NCBI GenBank assembly: GCA_009829735.1
Contig: CM020620.1
Location: forward strand, 23,100,020 to 23,164,019
Source: Pyropia yezoensis
Taxonomy: Eukaryota; Rhodophyta; Bangiophyceae; Bangiales; Bangiaceae
Reading direction: 5' to 3'
Length of the DNA: 64,000 nt
In this document: positions 39,579 to 51,451 of the stretch, piece by piece
How the letters are laid out: every line of letters starts with the position of its first letter
Numbering within the stretch: position 1 is the stretch's first letter
Notes under the pieces: model-generated
The model's database searches: none
The model's input: the letters and a program-made list of their open reading frames with translations, nothing else
What the model was told of the DNA's origin: nothing
Position numbers and translations under genes: made by a program

Positions 39579-39932
39579 ATGGCATTTGTGTCGGCTGTTT
39601 CGATTGCCCCCCGTAGCACCGCCCGCCCGTCGTCGCTGAGCACCTCCTTCACCGGTGCCCGCGTGGCCGCCGCCCCCGTCGCCCGCGCCGCGACGCTGAC
39701 GATGAAGAAGACGCCGCTGCCACCCGTGACGGAAAGCCTGGGCAAGAAGGGCCTCGCTGCCCAGGGCTGGACCCGCTGGTCCGAGACCCTGAACGGCCGT
39801 GGCGCCATGCTGGGCCTCCTCATCGGCTTTGCCACGGAGCAGCTGTCGCCGACTCACGCGTCCATCTTTGAGCAGGTGCAGACGGCAGTTGCCGGTCCGG
39901 CGGGGCTCCTCGCCAAGTTCCTGACCGGCTAA
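39579..39932 (+). CDS. Plastid-targeted one-helix (HLIP/OHP-type) chlorophyll-binding protein (117 aa)
   Basis: ATG 39579 starts a plastid transit peptide rich in Ser, Ala and Arg (MAFVSAVSIAPRSTARPSS), with a probable processing site before TLTMKK near residue 45. The mature part has the chlorophyll-binding helix signature of the light-harvesting superfamily in one copy: RWSETLNGRGAMLGLLIGFA (Glu, Asn-x-Arg, Ala-Met). A single such helix is typical of high-light-inducible and one-helix proteins. These sit in the thylakoid and protect photosystem assembly by binding chlorophyll and carotenoid. The gene is intronless and short, as expected for the family. Confidence 0.88.
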   Translation: MAFVSAVSIAPRSTARPSSLSTSFTGARVAAAPVARAATLTMKKTPLPPVTESLGKKGLAAQGWTRWSETLNGRGAMLGLLIGFATEQLSPTHASIFEQVQTAVAGPAGLLAKFLTG

Positions 39933-41880
39933 GCAGGTAAGGCGGCCTGGCGCTGGGCGCGAGGCCCTTCCCTGCGGGAACGTGTTTCTTCCTCTTGACT
40001 GTACATTGGGTGGTGGATGATGAGGTCTGTCAACCGTGCCCTGCAAGAGGGCATGTGTATATATTCTGTAGAAGAAAATTGTATCACTTTATTACTTCTT
40101 GTTTGCTGTCTTCTCTCCACACGACGACTGTTGCCATACCAGCTGTCAAGTGGGATGGGTAGTTCAGGTGAGGGGCAGTTCACAACGAACGAGGTGCGTT
40201 GTTAATGCCTTGACTTCGTATGGCAATGATGCAGAGGGAAAGGGTGCTCATGAAGGGAGCTGGACCAGGCGACTGTATCGCGCCGGGGGGTCTCGGGTTC
40301 GCGGCAGATGGTACCGGCGGGAGATAGCGGTCAAGACTGCGGGAGTCAACGTGGGGCTGCTGGTGGAGGTAGGAGCATATTGTTGACGGCGGAGACTCCA
40401 GGATGTGGAGGGGAGCGGTCGAAAGCGGCAAAAAGTGGCACAGGACGGCCAGGTGCTGGTAGGTCAGCTGCATCGCAAGACAAAAGACCTGTGGCATCAG
40501 TAGGCAGTTTCCGTCGCGTGACGTGTCTGGTTGCTGGCGACAGTTAGGTATCTATGTCCGAAACCATTGCTACTGAGCTTGAACTATTCTTTGAACAGGC
40601 GCTCCCTTGTGAGAACACCGGGGGAGTGTCGAAGCACCGGGATAAACATGAGCACCCCACTCAGGAGGGTCAATTTGAGGGATACCCCCTTCAGAAGCCT
40701 TTTCCGAACAGCAGGCCAAGAAGAAAGTATGGACACGCAACGATCTGCTCGCTTACTGCACATCCGAAAATAGACACGTATGTCCATGCAGAGAAAGCAG
40801 GAACGACAGCTGCTGCTCTCTAGTGTGAGGCGGTCGCACTCTGATGGACGGGAGGGCACACACATGCATCAGCCAGCTACTGCACGAGATTCACTCCTGT
40901 TCGCACGATCTGGCAGTCCGGACAATTTTTGGAAAAGCACAATAGCGAAGTTCACTACAAAAGGGAAGCCTTTTGGAAGTTGTTAATGAAAACGCAAGTG
41001 TGGCTGCGTAAGTGCTCAAAATGACTGGATTCATGTTTGCTTTCTGGCGATATTTCTCCACATCGTTTCACGTCTCCAGCTTTCAGCAAGGCATAAATGG
41101 CGCAGTTCCTCTGCACGTGAACAATGGGCACAGAGAGAGCAAGCAGGTAAAAAACAAATCGCATCTACAAGAAGCATCAGAAGCATACGGTATTGCACTG
41201 TGTGTATTGCAGTTCCCCAACTCTTTGTCTCATGTGGAAAAGAACAAGAGCAGACTAATGGCATGTGTCAGATGGCCCGCATCTTCCCAATCACTGCTCC
41301 CTGTTGCCGTGCAAACAGTGCGATCTAAGTTTTTTTCGAGACTGCCGGCCTTATCAAAGAGGAAACAAGCATCAGCAGGCCCCAGGTGTTGCGCCGACAA
41401 TGGCGGCGAGGAGAAGTGCTTGCCCCTCGCCGACTTTGACACATGACGCCCACCGGGCAGCCATTGCCTGGACAAGTCCTCGTAGCAACCGATGTCAAGC
41501 AGGACTTTGGACATGCCTGATCTCGGGACCGGAGACACCCCTCTCTCTCTTCGCTTTGTGTTGGCTCCTCATACGCGCACACGATATTGCAGTTCTCCCA
41601 ATTTTTGCCGATCCGGGCAAGAGCAAGAACAACAGTCCACTAATCAATGACATGCCCCACAGAATGCCTCTCTGACCAATGAGAGCTCCGAATCAGCCTC
41701 CATTCTTTGGCAAACAGTACGATCTGCGGCTTTCTCGGGACTCCGAGCGCATGGAGGGGAGAACCCGAGTGGAACAGACACCCGAGACCAGCAGGACAAC
41801 TGTTCCGGAGACGAACGAGCCGAGGTGGGGGGAATCTCCGGCGATCTCAGCCGAGAGAACAACAGTGCTTCAACCAACCA
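39933..41880. other. Intergenic, less GC-rich, no gene seen; CCAAT-type repeat fragments
   Basis: I find no gene. Fragments of the dispersed repeat begin near 41205 (tattgcagttccccaa) and near 41585 (tattgcagttctcccaat) and include gaccaatgagagc near 41676. Confidence 0.5.
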
Positions 41881-42052
41881 GAGATCGGTACGAGGCCCAC
41901 TGTGGCTGCAGCAAATTATGTGCTCTGGGCTTTCGGGCCCCTAGAGCACGCGATTGGCTCGCCCTCACCTGCCAGCACGCGATTGGCTCACACAGTTGTT
42001 AATGCAGTGTTGTTTTTGTCCAGATCGGACAAACTTGGGAGAACAGCAATAC
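41881..42052 (-). repeat. CCAAT-rich dispersed repeat, copy P
   Basis: About 172 bases match 43134-43308 in the opposite orientation at roughly 80% by eye. They contain two cgcgattggctc motifs and end gggagaacagcaat. Shorter relatives lie near 41205, 41585, 46190-46275 and 52985-53110. Confidence 0.8.
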
Positions 42053-42079
42053 ATAAACACGAGGGTTGCCTCGTACCTA

Positions 42080-42198
42080 TAGTGCGTCCCGTAAAAAGTG
42101 GACGTGCTCGTGTCGTGCTCATGTCAAATATCGGCCACTGGACCAATCAAACCCACACTGCACGACCCGTGCATGTCCACTTTTTACGGGACGCACAA
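42080..42198. mobile_element. Palindromic MITE, copy 2
   Basis: This 119-bp copy of the element at 31322 is flanked by TA at 42078-42079 and 42199-42200. It lies 27 bases from repeat P. Confidence 0.85.
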
Positions 42199-42200
42199 TA

Positions 42201-43133
42201 TGTGATGTGTTCCAGCCAGGGGCTTACAAGGGCATGTGGGTCATGGGTAGTACCAAGTCCATCCGAATCGGTTGGGGCACCAGGTTCGGAGGCAGGCACT
42301 CCACTCACAAGTCGCAACGTGACATACGTGGCATTCTTGAACAAATACTTGGGGCGTTGGGATGGACGTGGCCAGTTGTTCTCTAAGAAGGTACTTCTTT
42401 TCGGTCGATTACGGTTCCTAATCGTAGACCGCCGGCAAGAGCTCGACGCAAGCTGAAGAATCCTTCCCCGTGCAAGCGCACGGCCCATCTTGCACACTCA
42501 CTTCCCGGATGTCTCGCACCGAAGAAAATCTGCGTCGGGCTGTACTGAACCTTGTGATTTGATGCATTTTTTGAGAGCTGATCCAAAGCTTCACGCGTGT
42601 ACTTTGTTCTGTGGTGTTTAGTCAAGTATTACCTCCCCTAGCGTGTATTGTTCTCTAAATAAATTGCTCATTCTATGACCAACGGCGGTTCGACCAGAGG
42701 CCTCAGTGCCTCACAGCCAAGCAAATAGCCCAGCAAGCACTGCTCCGCAGCATTTCGGTCCTCATCACCAGGGGCTGCGGCGGCCTGTGTCGCCGCACTC
42801 CCACATCAAGATGATTATAAAGAGCGGCGATGACGGCAATTAAGGCCACCGTGGTACCGGGAAGGCATCAGAGTGGGTACAGCTACCCTGAGTATGAGCA
42901 TCCTTTTCAAGAGGTCAAAACGAGAGGAAGCTCTCGCTCAGCAACGTCTTAAGAACTTTGTGGAACTCTCATGGACATCTCAGGCATTTCAGAAAAGTCT
43001 CACAGATATATCAGGAATACGATTTGGAGCTCTTTGAAGGTCCAAAAGGGTCCAGCACGACCTGAACTTCATAATCGCCTTGTAAACCGCTCTAGGTGCC
43101 GGCATTGTACGCGGTGACACATCAATAAATGTA
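42201..43133. other. Intergenic, no gene seen
   Basis: Short frames only, none with protein character. This is the spacer between the inverted repeats P and Q. Confidence 0.5.
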
Positions 43134-43308
43134 TGCTATTGCTGTTCTCCCAATTTTGGCCAATCCGGACAAGAATAACACTGCATGAACAACTGTGTGG
43201 GCCAATCGCGTTCTGACAGCTGAGGGCGAGCCAATCGCATGCTCTAGGGGTCCGGTCGCCCTAAGCTGATGATTGGCTGCAGCCACATTGGGCCTCGTAC
43301 CGATCGCT
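43134..43308 (+). repeat. CCAAT-rich dispersed repeat, copy Q
   Basis: Inverted relative of 41881-42052. It starts tgctattgctgttctccc and holds gggccaatcgcgtt and gagccaatcgcatg. Confidence 0.8.
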
Positions 43309-46300
43309 AGGTCGTTCATTGGTCGTCCACGAAACAGCGGTCATGCTCACCTCCCACACGTACAATGCTTGTATCATCATGATGACGAGGAATGCATTCG
43401 GCCAAGCGAATGAAAAGCGTTACAATGACTTTCGTCGGAGTATTCCCTTTACGTACGTACTGCCTTTCACCGCGAGCTCCGCGGTCAGGTGAGGCTGCTC
43501 GCCTCCCTATTGTGCCTCCAGCATCGGATTACTCGTCCTTAATGGGCCCGCTTGCATAGCACTCCCTTCCACGTCATACAGGACACCTAAAACAGAAGAC
43601 GCGGGCCTTGAACACAGTCTCGCACGCATCTCTTTGGCCTGCGTCTGGACACACTGTTTGCCCCCTGCTCAACATGACATTTATTCAATTTACAGTCCTT
43701 TTTTCCCTGTTAACCTCACCATCGCCCGCGCCTGCAGGTGCGCTGCAATTTAAGATGCCGGACAGATGTGCTCATTGGAGCGGATTCTTCCGACCCGCCG
43801 AGCGAGTGCGGCACCTTATTCGGAATCAGTCATCAGCTGAGGGTCATCCGCAGCGGCCAGATTCCTCGTCAGGCTGGAGGGCGGGCGACTATTGAAGGCA
43901 ATTGTCTCAGCGCGTTGTCCTTAAAGAATCCACGTGCTTCATCGTCGGGCGCGCCACATTTCTTGTCACTTCGTAGACAAGTTATTTTCGCGCTGGGGCT
44001 CCCGAAACGTCCATGTGCTGAACGTGTCCGTTCCAAGAATCTCCGCCCCAGCAGAGAGAACAAGAGTGGGAGGTGACCATGGATTTTTTTTTTTTTTGAG
44101 CGCGTCCGAGCCGAGATAGCCCGCTTTGAAAATTGTGCGTTCCACATTGGCCTGGTCCTAGATCGGACTGGCACCTGACAGAGAACAGAAATGATTGGAT
44201 TCGGCTCAGTCCTGGAGGCGTCCCCGGGCTCACGCTTCGTGGGCAAGGCACGGAGCTGTGCACGACCTCCACGCAGGGTCCCCAGACCAGGGCCTGTGAG
44301 GTGTCTGGGCGAACGATCCCTCCTTATGTTACTTAAAGCATCTGCGCATTCTTACTGTTCGCTAAAGTATGCAATAGTGTCAGAAAATAGCTTACACAGT
44401 GGATGGTTTCTTGAATTCGCCGCACTTCGTAAATCACACGGTCTGCGGTTTGCTCACGATGAACCCGATCCAGTGGTGCAGCAGCCTCGAAGAGAAATTG
44501 CCAGTAAAGAGATATTTCTATCATCACCAGCCACTTGCCACGTTAAACAAGTGCAAAGCGCCCTTTAGGCACTGTTGGAGAGCGTCACTTGGAGGATACT
44601 AAGGCCCGAGTAAGGTGCGACGCCCCCCAATTCGCCCTAGCTTCAACAGCGCGATTTAGGTGCGATCAAATATGAACAACATGAAGTAAGGCAGCTGGAT
44701 GTGTTTTGACGTCGAAGAGGTGAGTCGGAGACCAGAACGCGATCACGTGCCGCCAGCGACGAAATAGAAGTACCTCTTCAACCAGTCAGGGGAAAAAGCA
44801 CTCCGAACAGCTTTCAACATCTTCTTCGTAGGGGGCTTTATGGGCGCTCCCCGTGCCATGGTAGATCCAAGGGCGCTAACAAGGCGCGTTTTACCGTCCC
44901 CCTCGGCTTCGTAGCAAACACCGTAGCGGCGCACAGTTCTACCAACTACGCTTCTTGCGCACGTGCTGTGGGCTCCGACCAAAACAATAAGCATAACTCA
45001 CAACTTGCAAAACCCAGAAAAACGTTCTTTTTGTTCGCTGAGATCGTACGAGCTCAAGTGTGCTGAACGAAGGCATGATGCCAACTGAAAAGCTGGGAAT
45101 ATGATTTGAGGGATGCACTTTCGCTCTGAAACGAACTTCTCGGGGATTGTCCATTGAGTACTCTCGCTACTTCTCGTATTTAAGCTGATAAGAGTGGACC
45201 CACTGAAATCTCTCCGAATGGGGCAGCTGACAATTTAAAGCTCATCTTCAAAACAGACTTCGTCTGGGATTTCTTATACCGTTAGTAAGACAAACAGCGG
45301 CTGGTCATTTAAGCTGCTACTACCTAGAAGTTGTTAAATAGTCAACTGAGTTTCTGCATTCAGTATTCAATTTGACTTCGTGATTCAGTCTCAGTCTCCG
45401 AGGACAGAATCGTTCAAGAACTACAACGTTCATATAAGGTATCGAGGGACTCACATGCGACTTGCGTATCAATTTTTGATGTAATTTCAGTGTACAATCC
45501 ACGGCCTTTTTTTTACCGGGATCGCGCCACGCTTTCTCAAAAGGAACTGGGGTTGAATTGAAACGACGGTCAGCAAATTTATACAGCTTCTGGACGTCTC
45601 TATGAACAGGGCATGGGACTGCTTAAATACATATACACATTCCTTGTAACCGTTATTGAATGAAGGGAATGGTGTCCTCGTGTAATATAGAAAGACAGTC
45701 CGAGGCACTGTTCCCCAGCTCTTCCTAGGACCGCTCGTGGAACGAGAAAAGGACTCGTGTGAGCCTGCTTAAGTGCGCTCTCGTCGGTCAGGCCCGTTCA
45801 CTTCTGCGCTGTTCCAGCATCCTCAATTTTGACCCATCTTGACGGGAACAGAGGCGCAAGAACAACAAGCTGAACCATGGCGGGCTGGTGCACCGGAACA
45901 CCCAATCATCCAGTCTGAGAATCGTCCTCAGACATCAGATGATTGGCTTGTGATGACATGCACCTGGACCCGAGCGCGGCTCGGACCCAGCTCTGCTCCC
46001 CCAGATCTGGTTGTTTTCTGTACAATCTCACGGTGGTCTCGGGCAAACTAGTTGTCCAGCTGCATATCTACGACTGCCCACGACGACGACTTCTGTTTCC
46101 TCATCCATGCGCTCGAAGGCCTCTTAGATCGCACTGTTCGCACAACAAGAGCTCCTCATACAGAACAGTCATTGGTCAGAGCTGCACCACATGAGGTATG
46201 CCATTGGTCATCTGCTGTTGTTCCTGTTCCCGTCCAGATCGGCCAAAACTGTGACGGCTGCAGTATTTTGCAAAGCACGACGTTTGTAACCGTTCAGGGC

Positions 46301-46936
46301 CACATACTGGTGTATCAAAACTAACTCTCTTGGGCTTAGCCGTGCCCTTCATGTCCTGACGCAGGCCGACCTCTAGCCCGACCCAAGCATCAACGTCACG
46401 CGCAGTCGCAAATTACTTAAGAACTCTTCCAACCGTCGCTCAATATTCCTTTCATGATGACTCTTTTTGAGCAGGCTTCAGAATAGTTCACTGGATTATC
46501 GTTCAAATTAATATCTGGGCACGAAAGACTGCTTTCTAATTTTGCTCAAGAGCGATCCTGGGTCACTTTATCTCGAAGAAGCTAGGACAGTTCGGAAAAC
46601 TATCTGAGCCATGTATTGCCCGTTGTTGTTTGTTAATGGACAGCTTCGTCCTAGGTTTTGTGTGCAGAATTACAGCACGGTGGTGAGGACTGTAATCTGA
46701 TTGATCGATTTTTGTTTCTGGGGAGCAAGGACAAAACACTGTGTAGTTGGGGCGGCCACAAATAGATAGGTGTCGATGTCGATCGAGTCTTTTTAAAAGT
46801 GATCCAGGTTTCTTTGCCTCTGGCTCTGTAGGAACGTATGGACACATGAAATTTACCACCATTTGGCACACCCCCTGCAGACCGCGCCGCTCCCGAACGA
46901 ACGACGATGAGGTGAAGTTACAGGTTCCATGCAAAT
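43309..46936. other. Intergenic, no gene seen
   Basis: About 3.6 kb of balanced composition with stops in all frames. A fragment of the CCAAT-type repeat lies at 46190-46275 (inverted). A run of 14 t is at 44084-44097. Confidence 0.5.
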
Positions 46937-47068
46937 CAGGGGTCGTCAGGCGTATCTGGCTCAAGCGAATACGCGCGTATTTTTTCAAGCGTAGTGACGG
47001 TACTCGTGCCTTTTTTGCTGAGCATCTCGAATACTCACTTGCATCATGAGTGTGTATCCACGATACAC
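46937..47068 (+). repeat. Dispersed repeat F, copy 1
   Basis: Starts caggggtcgtcaggcgtatc and ends gtgtgtatccacgatac. It matches 51452-51586 closely in the same orientation, including cgtagtgacggtactcgtgc. Confidence 0.8.
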
Positions 47069-47636
47069 TTGGATGGAATTTACCAGAGTATTGGCGGCCA
47101 GTACTCAAGAGATATCTTTTCGGCCTGTTATACGCGGAGTTCGGAAACTCAAGCGTAGCACACCCGGTCAACTCCGATTTTCATGAGTTTTCGCTCCTAG
47201 AACAGACGCCTTCAAGGCGCACCCGCTACAGAAACCCTGGATGCCTCACCGAAGTCTCGCGGGCCCTCGGGGCGGTCTCCATGGCGGTGCGGGTGAGGGG
47301 CTGACAGACTTCTGTGCTGCCTGCTGATGAGATGAAAGGTCAAGCGGGGCTCTCGGGCAAGCCGAACTCAATGACATCCACTCTTGCCAGCACCCGTGCA
47401 CCACCAGATTCTGGAATGTGTGAAGAAGTGGTGACAACAGACAGGCCCAGCGCAGGATCCCATGCTCCCTTCGCTTGTCAAGCATGCAGAAGAGCCATCC
47501 GAGTAGAGAATCCACTCATACAGAAATGTAAAGTGCGGTGCATTTTCTTATCTGAAGAACTATTTTTCATGCGCTGGGTACTACTGCAGTAGATAGATAC
47601 TCCTACTGTTGCCGAAGCATACCACTTGCTAGTGCG

Positions 47637-47674
47637 CTTGCGAATATTGCACGTCCGCCAAAGAGTATACATGC
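47637..47674. repeat. Left arm of a 0.7-kb inverted repeat
   Basis: The 38 bases from cttgcgaatattgcacgtcc to gtatacatgc are the near-perfect inverse of 48323-48358. They may be termini of a small transposon spanning about 47637-48358, but no target duplication was found. Confidence 0.6.
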
Positions 47675-48322
47675 CGAGAATGACCTGGAAGACCTCTCCC
47701 CCCAGATGCCTCGTCATGCGCAGGCCAGGCGAATCTTGGCTTTGGTCTGCCGACTGCGTCGCAGTCTCGATGCACATTAATGGGCCCTCCAGCCTAATTG
47801 TCGCCCTGTGCGCCCCTCTGGGGGGACCACAGTGATTAGGACCAGAGCGGAGAGAGAACTTTTCAGAAACTAATGCTCCTCGAGCATTAAGCCACCGAGG
47901 CAGGTCCTAATCCAGGCTTGGACGGGGGGGGGCTTCGAATTGGGATGGCCGGGCCCAACACTGAGACCTATTCTTTTCAGAAACTATTGCGTTTCCTGGG
48001 TTAACTTGGAGGTTGTTTTTTTTTTGTCAGGGAAGGGCTCGGGGGCCTGGTGGCTAGCAGGGGTGCTTCTGATTGGTGAGACGGCAAGCGGCGGTCCTCA
48101 CGGGATCATCTGCGGATGGCGTCTCAAAAAGGCACGTTCCGACGGGCAGGCCCGCAGGTCCACTGGACGACCGCCAGAAGGGCATGGTCCAATCACCAAC
48201 GGAGATAGCGATCAGATCATGGCATGGTCCGCTACAGGGGCACTTGGCGCGGCCTTTCATTGGACAACGACTCGAACGCGAGATCAAAAAAAGTTTGATG
48301 CGCGTCGGAGACCCGACCACGT

Positions 48323-48358
48323 GCATGTATACTTGGTGGCGGACGTGCAATACTCAAG
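48323..48358. repeat. Right arm of a 0.7-kb inverted repeat
   Basis: Inverse of 47637-47674 (gcatgtatac...gcggacgtgcaatactcaag). Confidence 0.6.
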
Positions 48359-48707
48359 ATTCCGGTCATGGGCTCCACTACACTTGGCGAGAAGTCGTCT
48401 GGCTGACAGTAGATACTCATGCCCCGGCCACGACTCCCAATACCTTATGTTGGACCAAAACTGGTATGCTTGGCAACCCCTGATGCAAATCGTCGGGAGT
48501 AATTAAGTACCAAATGGCTGTCGTGCAACTTCCGGCGCGACCTCGCCAGTCTGCACAGGCGGCCACGACTTCAGCACTCTCCAGCGTCACTCGCCAGCGT
48601 CACTCGTCCCCCTCCGCCACTCTCCGCCCTTCTTCATCCACGGTGGCGCTCCCTTGCCGGCTGATGGCCCGCACGTCCTGAGGCGGCGACCAGCAGCGGG
48701 CGGCGCC

Positions 48708-51254
48708 ATGTCGCCTCTGGATGAAGAGTCACCGCTCTTGAGAACCAAAAGAACCGGTGGTAATGGAGAGGGCCATGAGAGCGGCCCGGAGGAAAACATC
48801 TGCGGCAAGGAAGGTGGCGGGAGCAGGTTGCCCAACCCGTTGGAACAGGTGAAGGAGGCCGACAACGACGTCGCCCTGACCGCTGCGGAGCAGGCTGCCT
48901 GGGTTGTGGAGGAGCTGCTCCGCGGGCAGCCCATCTCCTCGGCGTCTGAGGTCGGCTCTTCCCGCTCTGCACGTACGGCCTATCTTCGGTTACGGCACAG
49001 CGAGCCGGTGCAGCAGGTTCTTGTGGTTGCGTTGATGGTCCTGAGCTTCCTCGAGCCCCCCGCGTGGTGTTCCGGTATCGGTTGCCCTGAGGCCGCCCAC
49101 GAGAAGGCCGCGTATGTCATGTCTGGAATCCAAGGCCAGTTGTCACGGGTGGTGGCCGTGCGACTCGAGGGCCTGCTTCTGAGTCTGCTTCTCGCCATTT
49201 CGGTGGTGGGCCTCGCATTCGTGGAGCAGCCGCTGGTCAGCCGTAAGCGGCTGCAGGTCAAGGCTGCGCTAGTGGTGGTTGCAGCGGCTGACTGTGCCGT
49301 CTGTGTGTTTGGCGGCAATACCCGCTGGCGACTGGCCGCTCCCCTCCGTGTTGCCCTTGTCATCATCTACTTCGCGTCGCTGTACGACGTGACCGCAGGG
49401 CTGGTGACGGTGCTGCCCGCGTTTGTGTCGGTCTTCTCCATGGTTTGTCTCTTCACGTTGGTAGCCGGCTGGACGGCGGCGCTACTCTTCCATGACATGG
49501 CTGGCGGGTCTGGCATCCAACAATATTATGGGGGCCTGCTGCGGGGGGTGTACACGATGTTTGTCGTGCTCACGACTGCGGACTTTCCGCTCCAGATGAT
49601 GGATGTCTACTACTCGGCTGGCGCGTCGGCGTTCTACTTCATTTTTATCATCGTGACGGGGGTGGTATTCCTGCTCGGGCTTGTGACCGCGACTGTGTAC
49701 AACACGTATACGGAGCATTTGCGAGGGTGGACGGCGCAAAAGGCGCGCGTGCATACGGTGGGACTCTCGGTGGCCTACGACCTACTGAGGAGTAACCGGG
49801 GGGAGAAGCAAGCTACGATGTCTCCACAGCACCGGCAGTGCGCAGTGAAAGAGGAGGGGACTACGGGGCCCGGAAAGGGTCACGGGAGCACTGCCGGCGC
49901 CTCCTCCATTCTGTCTTCTGCATCCCTGAAGGAGGCATGCGCAGATGGTGACGCGGACAGTGATGGCGGTCGCGATGTCAGTGGTGACAACACCGGCGGA
50001 GGAAAGCCCGTTGCAGAGGCCCGCTCTCCCCCTGCTGTGCCCCGCGTAGACGCCGAGCTCCGTCCCAAACACCTGCGCGCCCTCTTCCGGGAGATGAAGA
50101 AGAATGAGACGCTGGCTTCTGCGGACCTGTCACGCGCCGACCTTGTCTTTAAGGTCCTTGATGACGACGGGGATAACACGCTGAGCCTGGAGGAGTTTGA
50201 GGACCTGTTCGACGCTCTAGAGCTCAAGTTCGAGGCAATGCAGCGCGAGACCTTGCTGGAACGGCAGCTGCCCTGGCTGTATCGTGCTCCCCGATTTGCG
50301 CAGCTGATGAAGTGGGTGCGTGCCGACAAGTCGTTTTCCTCGTGCGTTAACTTTGTGATGGTGATGAACATGCTCGTTGTGATGGTGGAGACTCACCTGG
50401 ACCTGGCGGATGTGGACTCGTCTTTCTCGGTGCTTGTTTTTGCGTGGTTGGAGCTGGGGTTCTCGGTTGTCTACGTTTCCGAAGTGGTGCTGCGTCTGAT
50501 GGCTTCGGGCTGGCGCGTCTACTGGCGCCAGTTTGGCAACCGCTTTGATTTGTGTGTCGTGCTGTTGCTGCTGGGGTCCACGTTGTATGTGGTGATGGAC
50601 CCTTCGGAACAGTCGACACCGACCGTGCGAATGTTTATTTTGCTGCGACTGCTGCGGCTTCTGTCGCTGATGGCGGACACCAGCCATTTTCGGCTGCTGG
50701 GCCGCACGCTGTGCGTTGCTGGCGCCGTGTCGCTGCCACTGCTCACGCTTCTATTCCTGTGCATCTTCAGCTTCTCCTCCTTGGGCGTACAGCTGTTCGG
50801 CGGCCTGTTGTGGACGGGCAACCCAGCACTGGACCCGGAAGTCAACCCGAGCGTGTCGGCCTTTGTTGCGAACCAATACATGGCACTCAACTTCAACGAC
50901 GTCGCGTCTGGGTGCCTCGCACTCTTCTCCGCCATGGTCGTTGCGTATCTGACCGAGCTGGCAAATGCCATTGTCGTGACGAGCGACTCGCAGTTGTCGC
51001 TGCTCTTCTTTGTGGCCTTTTACGTCTGCAGCGTTCTCATAATTGGGAATGTGGTGTTCGCGCTGCTCATCGACGTGCTCATCTCCACACAAGAGCGTCT
51101 TAGCGGAGATGGCGAGAGCGCCCAGGACGTGAGCGTAACGCAGCTGAGCCAGCGGTACGGCCTGCGGCACGTGAAGGTCTCTCACAGTGGGACGACGCTG
51201 ACGCACGAGCGCGTGTTCTGCAAATTCTTCAAGGAGCAGCTCGACACCATCTGA
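48708..51254 (+). CDS. Two-pore cation channel (TPC1-like) with EF-hand (848 aa)
   Basis: ATG 48708 opens MSPLDEESPLL, an acidic dileucine signal of the EXXXLL type that sorts two-pore channels to vacuole or lysosome membranes. Two six-helix repeats are visible. Domain I (about 95-330) has pore helix MFVVLTTADFP. Domain II (about 545-815) has pore helix YMALNFNDVASGCLALFSAM and an S4 with spaced Arg (RMFILLRLLRLLSLM). The linker carries a canonical EF-hand loop (DDDGDNTLSLEE, about 485-496), as in plant TPC1, so cytosolic calcium probably modulates gating. The channel should conduct Ca2+ and/or Na+ out of the vacuole. An in-frame ATG 54 bases upstream is less likely, since the dileucine motif sits at the chosen N terminus. 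Confidence 0.87.
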   Translation: MSPLDEESPLLRTKRTGGNGEGHESGPEENICGKEGGGSRLPNPLEQVKEADNDVALTAAEQAAWVVEELLRGQPISSASEVGSSRSARTAYLRLRHSEPVQQVLVVALMVLSFLEPPAWCSGIGCPEAAHEKAAYVMSGIQGQLSRVVAVRLEGLLLSLLLAISVVGLAFVEQPLVSRKRLQVKAALVVVAAADCAVCVFGGNTRWRLAAPLRVALVIIYFASLYDVTAGLVTVLPAFVSVFSMVCLFTLVAGWTAALLFHDMAGGSGIQQYYGGLLRGVYTMFVVLTTADFPLQMMDVYYSAGASAFYFIFIIVTGVVFLLGLVTATVYNTYTEHLRGWTAQKARVHTVGLSVAYDLLRSNRGEKQATMSPQHRQCAVKEEGTTGPGKGHGSTAGASSILSSASLKEACADGDADSDGGRDVSGDNTGGGKPVAEARSPPAVPRVDAELRPKHLRALFREMKKNETLASADLSRADLVFKVLDDDGDNTLSLEEFEDLFDALELKFEAMQRETLLERQLPWLYRAPRFAQLMKWVRADKSFSSCVNFVMVMNMLVVMVETHLDLADVDSSFSVLVFAWLELGFSVVYVSEVVLRLMASGWRVYWRQFGNRFDLCVVLLLLGSTLYVVMDPSEQSTPTVRMFILLRLLRLLSLMADTSHFRLLGRTLCVAGAVSLPLLTLLFLCIFSFSSLGVQLFGGLLWTGNPALDPEVNPSVSAFVANQYMALNFNDVASGCLALFSAMVVAYLTELANAIVVTSDSQLSLLFFVAFYVCSVLIIGNVVFALLIDVLISTQERLSGDGESAQDVSVTQLSQRYGLRHVKVSHSGTTLTHERVFCKFFKEQLDTI

Positions 51255-51451
51255 CGTGTCCTCGACGGGTGACGGCGGCAAGGGGACAGTGCCCCATTCC
51301 CATGCCCACTTGCTTTGTGTGGCGCGCCATGATGGGGGGGGGGGCGCTAAACACAGTCGGAACATGCGTGTAGACTTGCACCTGATGTCTGCCGACCGTT
51401 GCTTCTTCCCCTGCGGCCGCGCGGATTCGGGGTCCGCGCCACGGTACACAC

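Larger units (their letters stand above)
47069..48707. other. Intergenic upstream of the channel gene, no gene seen
   Basis: Apart from the inverted repeat arms at 47637-47674 and 48323-48358, nothing is recognisable. The segment ttttcagaaacta is repeated at about 47859 and 47973. Confidence 0.5.
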
